Source of the DNA: Thraustochytrium sp. TN22
Lineage: Eukaryota > Sar > Bigyra > Thraustochytrida > Thraustochytriidae
Reading direction: 5' to 3'
NCBI GenBank assembly: GCA_013306675.1
Contig: JABLUY010000076.1
Location: forward strand, 1 to 64,000
Length of the DNA stretch: 64,000 nt
The translations under genes and the position numbers were made by a program. Under the pieces are notes generated by a model. The model saw only the letters and a list, made by a program, of their open reading frames with translations. It did no database searches and was not told the origin of the DNA. Positions 28,550 through 38,700 of the stretch are shown piece by piece (position 1 is the stretch's first letter; every line of letters starts with the position of its first letter).

Positions 28550-31484
28550 CGCGCACGCAGGTTCGAAGAGCACAGGGTAGAGGCGACAACGAGCAGGGAG
28601 GGCGATAGGAGGCTTGAGCGGCGGCGCCTGCTTGACTTGTGCAGCAGGCCCAACTCGTTGAGTCTTCGGAGGCGCGCCTCGACGCGCCAAGCGAGGCCGC
28701 CGGGAGCCACGAGCCGAGGCAGGAGTGGTGGCCACGCGCTGCTTGTGAGCAGTGCAGATGGGCGCGGTCGCCGAGCGCAGTCAAGCACGCTTAGAGCACC
28801 AGAGCTACGCCAAACAATGCGCCTGCGGCGACAAATGCGTTGAACCGAGACGCGAGCGGAGCGACGCCGCCACCGCGACGCCGCCACCGGTGCTACGAGC
28901 ACCAGCGCCGCCACGCAGACCAAGCAACAGCGGCAGCAGCAGCAGCACGCCAAGCACGCGTGCTGCAGCGAGAGCTGCAGTTCGTCCGTCGCGATCTGCG
29001 CTGGTCGGTTGGCAGTCTGCATGCCAGCGTGCGCCCCGCGACAGCCCCACGGGGGGAAGCGCAGTAACGCTGCGACTGAGGCACGCGGCAACGCTGCGTC
29101 GACTTTTCACCCTTGCTCACTCGGGCTGACAACATGTCCGTGCCAGCGGAATGCGTTGAGTTTGCTCGCTCTGCAATCACCGCTCGCGCGCGATCGCTTA
29201 GCATCGGGCACCACCTTCGCCGCGGCAGCGCAGAAGAATCGATCGGTCGCTGCTCTTATCCGCTCTTCGCTCAGGCTCCGAACCTCCACGCGACGTGACA
29301 CTTGCCAAGACCTTGGCTCGCGCAAGCGAAGGACCCTCACGGCGCTGGAATCGAAGCACAGGGACAAGGCTGGCACAGCTCGCGATCCTCGTAGCCCAGC
29401 CCTGCGATTCGCCGCCAGCCAAGGCCAACGCAGCGCAGCGCAGGGCCAGCGCAGCGCATCACGCGACGGCCAGGCGGCCCGACCCTTGCGCTGGGGGCAT
29501 AGTCTCGTCACCTAGAGCGCGCGCCGCCGGACTCCAGGCCAGACGCAGAGCCGCGCGCCGGGTGGGGGGTCCCAGGCTGCCCTGGTCCCCTCTGGCGGCC
29601 TGCCCAGGTCCCGACTTGGGCGAGCGACCAGACGCAGCGTCCAATGGAGCCGAGGAGCTCTCGCCCCAGCCACACCTTGCGCAGGCCGGCTAGCCAGGCA
29701 ACTCACGCACTCGCTTTGTCGGCGTCGCGTGCTGGGCCCTCGCTCGCCTCCTGCCCGGTCGCGGCGCTGGGCAGCGTGCCATGACACTCGCGGCAAGCCC
29801 CGGACATCCGCGCATTCTCCATCCTTGCTCGTGCGATGCCGCGAAACGTCCGCGGCCTCCCTTCGCAACGCTCGGGCCGTCTCCAGGTGCTCCTTGCGAC
29901 TTGCATGCATCGAGCTCTTTGCAGCCTTGCCGGTTGGCCTGTGTACGCATGACTCAACCTTTCTCCATCCGGCGGCGACATGCAACATGTGCCCCTGCGG
30001 CCGGCCAGCGTCTTCCGAGGCTGGCTTGGATGCAATGCTTGCATGCGAGCAACGTATTTCAGCTGCCATCGCAACGAATCGGAACCCGGCAGCCCTCGCT
30101 ACGCGCGGGCCGCCTGTCGCGCCCCGGCGTAGGGGGGCTGCCGCCGTTAGCCCCGCTAGCGAGCTGCGCCCGCGGCTCCGAGGCATGTTTCGCACGCGCC
30201 GAGCGGCCCCGGCAGCGCAAGCGCAGCGCAGCGCGGGCGTCCCGGGCGTCGGGCCCTCGTGCCCCTGCCCAGGCGCCACGCGGTGGCGGCAGCGCGCCGC
30301 GCGCGCGGCAGATGGTGGCGAAGGTTTGGCGAAGGTTTGGTAGCCGAGTGACCCTGCCAGCTTGCCTCTTTGGCGTCGAACACCGCCCCTTTGAATTCAA
30401 ACCATTGCGAGGGCGATGGCCAGCGCGGGGGCGGTGAACCATCGGAGGAGAGACGTGCAGCGTTGCGGAGGCAGGCCGCGTAGCGAAGCGAGCTCCGGCG
30501 CAAGCCAGTGCTCGGGACGGATTCACTTGCGGAACAGCAGCAGCGTTGAGGCCGTTGCAGCAAACCCACGCACGAGAGCTTTCCCGCGCGCCGCTGGCGC
30601 CCCTTTTCGCAGACCAGTCAGGATTGTGCAGCCTAAAGAGCAATAGATGTTGAGCTTTTAACGTGTCTTGCGCTTGCTAGGCCATTTTGAACGAGCTCGA
30701 CGCGCGGAATGGTTCGCTTGCAATCGCAGAAATGCCGTCGCCTGCACAAGGGCTCTTTGAAAGTCAGAACTCTCGCTCGCAGCACTCCTCGCGGCTCCTT
30801 GGCTTGCCCGTTGGCGGGTCGCTCGTCGCTCGTCCTCCTTGTTGGGGCGGCTTCGCCCCACCTTGTTCGCTAGTTCGCCGGAGCGCTTGCTCCTCTCGCC
30901 CGCATGCCCGAAATCCACATTTTGCCCCTGCGCTGAGTCGTCAGGACCCTCGTCCAGACGCCGTCGCGCCCGGCGCCGCGCCCGCGCCCGCGTCCTCCTC
31001 CACGCGCGCCGTCGTGTCGTGTCCGGGTCGGCTCCGGGTCACCTCGCGCCGCCCTCCTCGTGGCCCGACCCGTTGAAGGCCGACATCCCCTGGGCGCCAC
31101 GGCGCCGCAGCCGCTGTGTGCGCTCCGTGGAGCCCGGCCTGGGCGCCGCGCCCGCGCCGCCACCGCGCCGCCGCCGCCGCGCGCCGTGCCCGCGCCGGCC
31201 GCCGCGAGATCCAGGTTTGCCGTGCGCCGGCCACGTCGGTTGATGAGCCAGGGAGGGACAGCCTCGGCGGATACGAACTGCAACTGTGGTGCTTGTTGGT
31301 ACCACCGACCGCGGTACTGGCGCTGGAGAACGCCGTGGGACCTGCGCTGCGGCTCGCCTCGAGAGTGGAGCCTCGCGCTCGGGGGCCCGCGCGCAAGGCG
31401 CCCGCCCGCCTGCTGCACGAATCGATTTCGATCGCGGTGGCCACTCACGTTGACAGCGAGTTCGGTTTAGATAGGTGGACTACG
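28550..31484. other. Three-kilobase gene-poor stretch
   Basis: I see no convincing gene. The left end should hold the upstream region of the coiled-coil gene. Open frames here are Arg/Ala-rich on both strands and no domain appears. No tRNA or rRNA signature was found by eye. A small direct repeat (gcgaaggtttg) occurs at 30317-30340. The stretch is the largest apparently empty block of the window along with 51-54 kb. Confidence 0.5.
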
Positions 31485-31660
31485 ACTACTCGCGCGAGAC
31501 GTACGCGGGCAGCGGCGCAAGCGCGAGACCACGCCTACTAGAGGGTCTCGCGCGCGAAATGTCCTCGGGCAGAGGCGCCAGCGCGAGACTACGAGCACTA
31601 GAGGGTCTCGCGCGAGATGTCCTCGGGCAGCGGCGCCAGCGCGAGCTGCAGCTCGTGCGG
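31485..31660. repeat. About 60-bp tandem repeat over the 3' end of the NEL gene
   Basis: Three copies of a unit containing gagggtctcgcgcg, atgtcctcgggcag, ggcgccagcgcgag and ending near cacta lie in a row. The rightmost copy is the coding end of the minus-strand NEL/U-box gene (residues ...LPEDISRETL, stop at 31598). The two copies to the left are non-coding echoes. Confidence 0.85.
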
Positions 31661-34240
31661 CGCGGCGCGGCGGATGCTGCTGCTGCGGCGGCTGCTGCGG
31701 CTGCTGCTGCGATTGCTCCGCTCGCTGGAGCGCCGCGAGGAGCGCCCCGCGTTAGCGGCGACGCGCTCGCGACTGCGACGCGAGAGGCGGCGTCCCTTGG
31801 CCACCTCGTGAGGCGACTCCGGCTGGGAGGGCCTGGTGTCGAGCAAGCGGAAGATGCTCGCGCGCACGTCAGCGACGGAGCGCGGCACGTTGGAAAAGTC
31901 CATGCCGGTGGCCACCCAGCGCTCGCAGACGTCCGCGTAGGACCATACGGTGGCGCGATCTGGAAGGAAATACACGGGATCGACCAGCGGCTCGCCCTTG
32001 AGGTCCGCAAGGTCCGCAAGGTCCTCCTCTAGGTCGCCGCCATGGCGCGGGAGGGCCAGGTAGTCCACGACGGCCTCGAAACGGTCCTGGCGCTGCCACT
32101 CGGGCCACGCGCGGAGCCATTCGTCCAGGTCCTCATCGCTGATGGCGAGCGCCTCCGTCTTGGCTGCGGCGAGGTCCACGCTGCCCTCGACGGCGCGGTT
32201 GGTGAACAACAGGCGCGCTGACGACACTGGAAGGTCCAACGCGTCGCGGAGGCGAATTTCAAACTCCAAAAAGACCGAGACGTCGTCGTGGCCGCCGGCC
32301 GTCGCAAAGCGGGCCGCGTGCTTGTGCACCACGTCGAGGCGCATGATGCGCAGACCGAGCGCACGCAGCTTGGCGCGGTCGCCGCGCGCATGCGCAATGG
32401 CCGCCACGATCTCGGCCTGCCCCAGTGCCCACACTGGCTTGTCGTCGCACGCGTTGATGGAGTCCACAAGGCGCAGCACGATCTCCACGCTGGCGACGCG
32501 GTCTGTCATGATGGAGTGCATCACCGTACTGACGCGCGCGCAAAGCGGGCCGCGCGTTTCCTCGCTCTGAAATTCGGCCGAGGCCAGCAGCTTGGTGAGA
32601 AAGACCATGACCTCATGCACATAGGCCGGATCCACGTGGGCGCGCAGACTTCGCAAGGTCACGCCAAAGACGTCGCGAACCTCTTTGGGCGAGATGACGG
32701 CGTCACTCTGGCTCGTGCGGACGGCAAAGGCGGCGGGACCGCGCCCGAGCGCCTCGCGCAGCATCGCGATGTCCTCGGGTGACATCCCGACGTCCCCGAC
32801 GAAGAGAGCTCGATCGAGGTCCGTCACGGAGGCGGCGTCATCGTCGAGATCCACATCGTCGCCGCGGAATGGCTCGACCGGAAGCGAGACAAGGGCAGGG
32901 CAGTGGCGAAAGCTCACGATCGGGCCGTAGACTGAGAATGTGGATGGCACGTCAGCGAACCGCGCGCAGGCTGTCACGTAAAAGCCGCCTTTGGCCACGA
33001 AGCCCGCTGGAATGCCCGTCAACGCATTGCACGATACGATATGCACATCGTTACCCACGATGAGGTCCGGGATCGAGACAAGCGCGCTGCATTGGCGAAT
33101 ATCCAGCGTTCCCTCGACGTTGACCAGAGTCTCGGGCAGAGACTCAAGCGCCGGGCAAGTCGACACCTTGAGACCGGCGACCGCGGTCCATGCCGGAAGA
33201 TCACGGAGCGCCCAGGCGTGGAAGATGCTAACAGGCCCCTCGGTGAAGAGCCCAGCGGGCAGGCTCTCGATAAGCCCTGCGCGATCGTTCACCCTAAGCG
33301 CCCCTACCGTGGCTCGCGGTGACGGCAGCCCTGCCGACGCGCTCACGCCCACTTCGCGCAGCCAGAGGCAGCCGCCCACTTCGAGACCGTCCGGAAGCGA
33401 GAAGACACCACTCCCTGTGACAACCATGTCCCCGTCCACGCGCGTGCCGGCGGCCAGCTCGTCGCGTGACTCGAGTCGGAAAAGGACAAGAAGATCACTG
33501 TCCACCAGGTGCAGGCGCGGCAGTCCGCTCTGCATCACGATGACCAACGGCTTGCCAGGTCTCATGCGAATCTTTAACGTGCCGCTTTCGTAGATAACCC
33601 ACTGCACGTCCGCGTTCCTTGCGACCTCCTCGCAGAATCCATGGTCTGCGGGGGCGCCGGCCATGAGGCGAAGGTGTCTCCGGCGAATCGCCGCGCGCGC
33701 ACATGGCATGGCCCTCCAAACATCCCCTGCGCAGCCCGAGGCCTCTGTGCAAATCGTGCCACGCTCCTCTGCACCACTGCAGAGGCATCGAAGGGCCGTC
33801 ACGCCGACTAGTACTGCGAGTGCCATCGGCAGCCAGGCGAAGAGCACGGAGACCGCATAGCTATAGGACACGCACAGTTCGCAGCACGCGGGGCAGCACC
33901 TCTGCGAGGAGCAACGAGTCAGCGGCCGCTCCCCGGACTCGATTGTGCGTTCGGCGCAGCGCAAGCAGGTGGCTGGCCCTCTTGCGTTCTCACGAAGCGG
34001 CCCGCTCGGCAGGCAACACCTGCACACCAGGCACCCGACGAACTCCCAGCCGTCCGGCACGGGCTCGGGGGAGCAGGGCAGGCAGCACAAGCCGTCCAGA
34101 TGCAGGGCCTCCACGCAGCTGAACGAGGTCTTGTTCACGCTCAGCGCCGCCAAGAGCCCTTCGCTCACCTGCGCTTCTGAGGCCACGTGCACCATGCCCG
34201 CCTGCCGCCCGCCCGCTGTCCGCTGCGACTCGTCCGCCAT
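31598..34240 (-). CDS. Membrane protein with LRRs, NEL ubiquitin-ligase domain and U-box-like tail
   Basis: The start MADESQRTAGG gives 880 residues (open 62 codons further). Residues about 40-125 are Cys-rich with several CxxC pairs. A membrane segment (VSVLFAWLPMALAVLVGV) is at about 130-147. Residues about 275-458 hold six irregular 20-22 residue leucine-rich units of the form LxVxxCxALxSLPxxL. Residues about 480-730 match the NEL domain of bacterial IpaH/SspH ligases: the catalytic Cys sits in SINACDDKPVW (Cys-598, codon 32447-32449), inside the family CxD motif, followed by LRALGLRIMRLDVV, DDVSVFLEFEIRLRDAL and EWLRAWPEWQ in family order. After it, LVDPVYF...YADVCERW (about 752-775) resembles a U-box. 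The tail is Arg/Ser-rich. Predicted role: transfer of ubiquitin through a Cys thioester at a membrane. NEL and U-box calls are from motif reading alone. Confidence 0.8.
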   Translation of the reverse strand: MADESQRTAGGRQAGMVHVASEAQVSEGLLAALSVNKTSFSCVEALHLDGLCCLPCSPEPVPDGWEFVGCLVCRCCLPSGPLRENARGPATCLRCAERTIESGERPLTRCSSQRCCPACCELCVSYSYAVSVLFAWLPMALAVLVGVTALRCLCSGAEERGTICTEASGCAGDVWRAMPCARAAIRRRHLRLMAGAPADHGFCEEVARNADVQWVIYESGTLKIRMRPGKPLVIVMQSGLPRLHLVDSDLLVLFRLESRDELAAGTRVDGDMVVTGSGVFSLPDGLEVGGCLWLREVGVSASAGLPSPRATVGALRVNDRAGLIESLPAGLFTEGPVSIFHAWALRDLPAWTAVAGLKVSTCPALESLPETLVNVEGTLDIRQCSALVSIPDLIVGNDVHIVSCNALTGIPAGFVAKGGFYVTACARFADVPSTFSVYGPIVSFRHCPALVSLPVEPFRGDDVDLDDDAASVTDLDRALFVGDVGMSPEDIAMLREALGRGPAAFAVRTSQSDAVISPKEVRDVFGVTLRSLRAHVDPAYVHEVMVFLTKLLASAEFQSEETRGPLCARVSTVMHSIMTDRVASVEIVLRLVDSINACDDKPVWALGQAEIVAAIAHARGDRAKLRALGLRIMRLDVVHKHAARFATAGGHDDVSVFLEFEIRLRDALDLPVSSARLLFTNRAVEGSVDLAAAKTEALAISDEDLDEWLRAWPEWQRQDRFEAVVDYLALPRHGGDLEEDLADLADLKGEPLVDPVYFLPDRATVWSYADVCERWVATGMDFSNVPRSVADVRASIFRLLDTRPSQPESPHEVAKGRRLSRRSRERVAANAGRSSRRSSERSNRSSSRSSRRSSSIRRAAPHELQLALAPLPEDISRETL

Positions 34241-34432
34241 CACGGCAGCAAGCCCGGCGGCAGCGCCCGCGCGCCGCGCGCCCGCCCGCTGCCGCCCTGC
34301 CCCCTCGCGATCGACCTGGCGGCCGCGTTCTTGATTGGGTTTTGTCTGTAGTAATGCGCGTGCCGCGCCGTGCACGCGCGGGTCCGACTCGGACGAGGGG
34401 GGGGGGGCAACAAGCAGCTCGAGCACAGCCGA

Positions 34433-34519
34433 AGCGCGGTTTTAGCTTGCGGATGTGGCGAAGCGCGGTTTTAGCTTGCGGATGTGGCGAAGCGCGGTTT
34501 TAGCTTGCGGATGTGGCGA
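34433..34519. repeat. 29-bp triplicated repeat upstream of the NEL gene
   Basis: Three perfect copies of agcgcggttttagcttgcgg plus atgtggcga lie head to tail at 34433, 34462 and 34491. Perfect identity points to a recent origin. They lie about 190 bp upstream of the chosen NEL start codon, in the expected promoter region. Confidence 0.95.
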
Positions 34520-35035
34520 ATGCAGGTCGGTACCAGCGTCTACCCGTGGCATCTTGTGATTTCAGAGTCTCCAGAAAAGCGAGCTTGTCGAGGTTCAAGC
34601 GCGCGAATGTCTTGGTGGAGAAGACGAGCGCGATTGAAAGCTGAGCATTGACGTTGGAGTCTTCTTGAACACTGTTGTCGTGCAAAGCTCTCTGAGTCAA
34701 GTGCAAGCGCAAGTTTGAGAATTCCAAGTTCGCGCAGAGGTCTGTTGCGGCTTGAAATCCGGCACGTCCGAGTCGTCGAAGATTGGGCTGCAGGGAGCGA
34801 CAGTTGTAGAGACCGCGTCAAGGCGATTTCAATCAGGCAATCTGACCTCGTGCAACGAGCCAGTCGGCGCCTCCCACCCACGCAGCCCCATCACGCACGG
34901 TCCGCACCGCCCAGAGCCCTCCGCACAGCAAGGCTACAGTGGGTGCTTCCTCTCTCCCGGCGCCCTTCGCGCCCAAACGCCCGCGCGCGGCTCGGCACGT
35001 ACGTCTAGCGGGCGAGCGCTGCTGCCGCTGCGGCC

Positions 35036-35089
35036 GTCGTCGTTTTCATCGCCGCCACCGCCGTCGTCGTTTTCATCGCCGCCACCGCC
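35036..35089. repeat. 27-bp duplicated repeat
   Basis: Two perfect copies of gtcgtcgttttcatcgccgc plus caccgcc at 35036-35062 and 35063-35089, in the gap between divergent genes. Confidence 0.9.
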
Positions 35090-35764
35090 GTCCATGGCCA
35101 TCGATTGCGCGGGCTGCTTCGCTTTGACTCTGGGGCCGGCCCGGGGTCGGTCCCAGCACCAACGGGAAAAAAACGAAAGACAACTTGAAGAAGGGCATGC
35201 GGCGGCGCCAGGGCTGCACGGCCAGGGCGGCGATCAGGGCGGAGACCGAGGCAACGGCTGGCCACGGTGCCTGTTCGCCTCGGATACCAGCTGCCGGCGG
35301 CGGGCGCCAAGCGAGCTCGTTGCAGTGCCAAGCCTCGACCTGGGACGCACGCAGAGTGGGGCGCTGGGGCGATGCGGCGACGTGGCATGGGCAGCAGGGC
35401 TTCAAGATAGCCACGCGTAGAGATGCAGCCACGTCACGTCACGCATGGCAAGGAAGCCAGGCGCCCTGTTTTGAGGCTAGGAGAATGCGTGCAACCTTGG
35501 CAGATGAGCACACGAAGGGGCCGTGTCGGCCAAGAGGGATCCACCCGCGGGCGGCCGTTGCACGCCCAACTTTCAAATTTTTGAAAACCGCCCCACGAGG
35601 AGAGTGCTAAGCTTTCACGGCGCGCCTCATCCCGCGCACTGTGGCCTGCTCGCGCAGGTCGCAGACCTGATCGAGGCGACGCGGCGACGCGGCGGCGCGG
35701 CGAGCGAGCAAGCAAGCGCGCTCGCGGCCAAGCGCGCCCGTGGCCAAGCGCGCACGCAGCGCGA

Positions 35765-38700
35765 ATGGAGACGGACGACAGCAAGGCGATGGAGATGGCG
35801 CAGGGGTCGGCAGCTTGCACGCGTGGGCGTGGTGAGGCGGCTGTGGAGGCGAACAGGCAGGAGGTGGAGTTGAAGATGTCGAACGACGAGCTCGACGACA
35901 TCGCGATGAGCTGCTACGTGACGAACCTACAGGCGATGAGCAAGGAGGAAGCGAGCGCTGCCCGTGGACACTTTGACGAGATGCTGCTTCGCCTTTGCAG
36001 GGTGCAGCGGCAACTCAGCATGGGGAACTTCGGTCAGCTCGTCTTTGACCTGGCCTCGTACCTTTTCGGAGTGAATGATGCTGAGCTCCGCATCCTCTAC
36101 TCCGGGTCTCCTGATGAGCTCCACACTCTCCAGATGAAGCACGTGGATGCTCTCTGGCGCTACTACGTCGCTCAGAGCAAGGCCAAGGCCGAAATGCTCA
36201 ACATCGATGACGATTCGGCCTTCTCGCAGTACGCAGAGGACCTGCTTCAGCAGTACTGCAGCTTCGTCGGCCACTCGTACGATGACGCGCAAGATGACGA
36301 GAAGCAGCACGCCGTGAAGCAGCGCGACCTGGATCAGCCCGGCGCGGAGCAGCGCGATCTTGCGCAGCTCAACGAGATGCGGCTCACTGAAGAGCAGCCC
36401 GGAATGGGGCAGCTCGACACCGAGCAGCGCTATTCGAAGCAGCCCAACCTGGTGCAGCTCCGTGCGGCGCAGCTCGACTCGAAGCAGCTCAACGTGGGAC
36501 AGCGAAATGAGGAGCACCCCGGCACGGAGCAGCGCAACGTGGAGCAGCGCAAACTTGCGCAGCTCAACAAGACGCCGCTTCATGAAGAGCAGCCCGACCT
36601 GGTGCAGCCCCGTGCGGCGCAGCTCAACTCGAAGCAGCCCAACGTGGGACAGCGCAACGTGGAGCAGCCCGACACGGAGCAGCGCAATGGGGAGCAGCGC
36701 GAACTTCTGCAGCTCAACGAGATGCGGCTTTATGAAGAGCAGCCCGGCATGGAGCAGCTCAGTGGGGAGCAGCCCGAAGCTGAGCTCCTTGACGAGGTGG
36801 ATGAGCCGGAGGACTACGAGTTGCAGGACAATGCCAGCGAGACGGCCACCCTGCCGAAGGTGGGGCACCCTGCCCCTGTTCGGTACATCACCACCAACAA
36901 CTACATCACCAACAACTACATCACCAACAACTGCAGTTGCCTTCAGCATTGCGAGCACGCCCGGTCTGCGAGCCGCTCAGTCGCACATGACAACAACGAG
37001 ACTCGCATCCAGCCAGATGAGCAGGCGAGCATGCACGCTGGCAACGACACTTTCAACATCGTCGCCAACAACCACGTCACCAACAACTACACGTGCGCTC
37101 GCTGCTGCGAGCGCGAGATGCAGCTCTCACGTACTGCCGGCACCGAGCTCACCGCGGTGGTATCTGCTGAAGCTACCACTGCGGCTTGCGCCGCGGCAGC
37201 CCTCCGGGCCGCCTATGCAGACATTGCCAGTCGGAATTCCGTGACTGACTGCGAATCGTCTGGCTACGACGCCGAGAGCGACCTTGATGACAGCGATGGC
37301 GAGACGTCCGATGCGAATTTCAACGCAGCTGTCGCCGACGTCCTCACCACGCACGGCCCGGACGGCGCCTTTCATTTTTATGTTGCCGAGGACCTCAGCT
37401 TCGAAGACGAAGTCCACCGTTTCGATGAGCGCTCCAGCAGGGCCACTTTCTGCAGCGAGGGCACCTCCTACAGCGAGGCCACTGCCTACAAGGAAGAGAG
37501 CTTCGACAGCGAGCCCGATTCTGACGGCGAGCCTTCCGACAGCAAGCTCCGCTCCAACAGCGACCTTTCCGACGCGGACGTGACTGGCCAGTCCTCCACC
37601 GAGGTGGCCGCAGCCGGCACAACCTCCTCCCAGGAAGCCGCCGAGAAGCACATGTTCGAAAGCAAGACCTCCACCGAGGAGGCCGCCGACGGCATGACCT
37701 TCGCCGAGGAGGCCACCTTCTGTGCGAACTCCTCCGAGGAGGCAACCTTTAGCGAGGAGGTCACCGAGGACCTCATCATCTTCACCGAGGAGGCCGCCGA
37801 TGACCTCCACGTTTTCGACGGCGAGACCTACCCCGAGGAGGCTGACGACAGCGCAAACTCTGACAATGAGGTCGCCGAGGATCTCATCATCTTCGACTGG
37901 GAAGCCTCCACGGAGGAGGTCGCCCACGGCGCGATCACCACCAAGACGACCGCCGACAGCGCGAATCCCGTCAGTGAGGCAGTCGAGGACTTCGACGGCG
38001 AGACCTCCCCCAAGGCTTTCGCCGAGGAGGCTGCCAGCGGCGAGGCCTCCGCGAAGGAAGCCGCCGACGGCGCGAACTCCCTCGCGGATGCCGTCGAGGA
38101 CCTCCTCATCTTCGACTACGAGACCTCCACCGAGGAGTCCGCCGATGATATTCTCCTCCTCCTCCTCCTCATTTTCGAGGGCGAGACCCCCACCGATGAG
38201 GCTGACGACCGCGCGAATCCCGCCACCGAGGTCGCCGAAGATCTCATAATCTTCGACTGCGAGACCTCCGCTGAGGAGGCCGCCCATGGCATGGTCTCCA
38301 CCAGGGCAGCTGCCGACGGCGTGAACCAAACCGAGAAGGTTGCCGATGGCCTCCTCATCTTCAACAGCGATACCTCCACCGAAGAGGCCGGCGAAGGCGA
38401 GGCGCTCACCTCGAGGACGGACCAGATCCTCGTCAACAATAGCGACGAGCTGTTGCATGTGGAACGCGAGGCCAACGCGAAGCTCGGCTGCGACAACGAC
38501 GCCAAGGCGACGCCGACGAGCGGATTCCAGCATGAGACGTCTCGCCTTGCGCAGGACGCTGCTTCGTTTGGACGGGAGTGCGATGACGACCCCTTCCTCG
38601 CCCTGGGCGGCCCGGGCGACAACGTCGACGATGCCTTCTTCGACACGCTCTTTGAGGGTCTCGACCCGCCCACAACGACGATCGGCACGAGCACGGAGGC

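Larger units (their letters stand above)
34241..35764. promoter_or_regulatory. Upstream region between divergent NEL and SIM-array genes
   Basis: The two flanking genes are transcribed away from each other across this 1.5-kb gap, so both promoters should lie here. No gene is recognised inside. It contains two short tandem repeats listed separately (34433-34519 and 35036-35089) and a g/c homopolymer run near 34397. No defined promoter element is seen. Confidence 0.4.

Noticed and set aside
28750-30650. Several 130-250 codon frames on both strands
   Set aside because: All have the same noise composition and overlap each other, with no motif.
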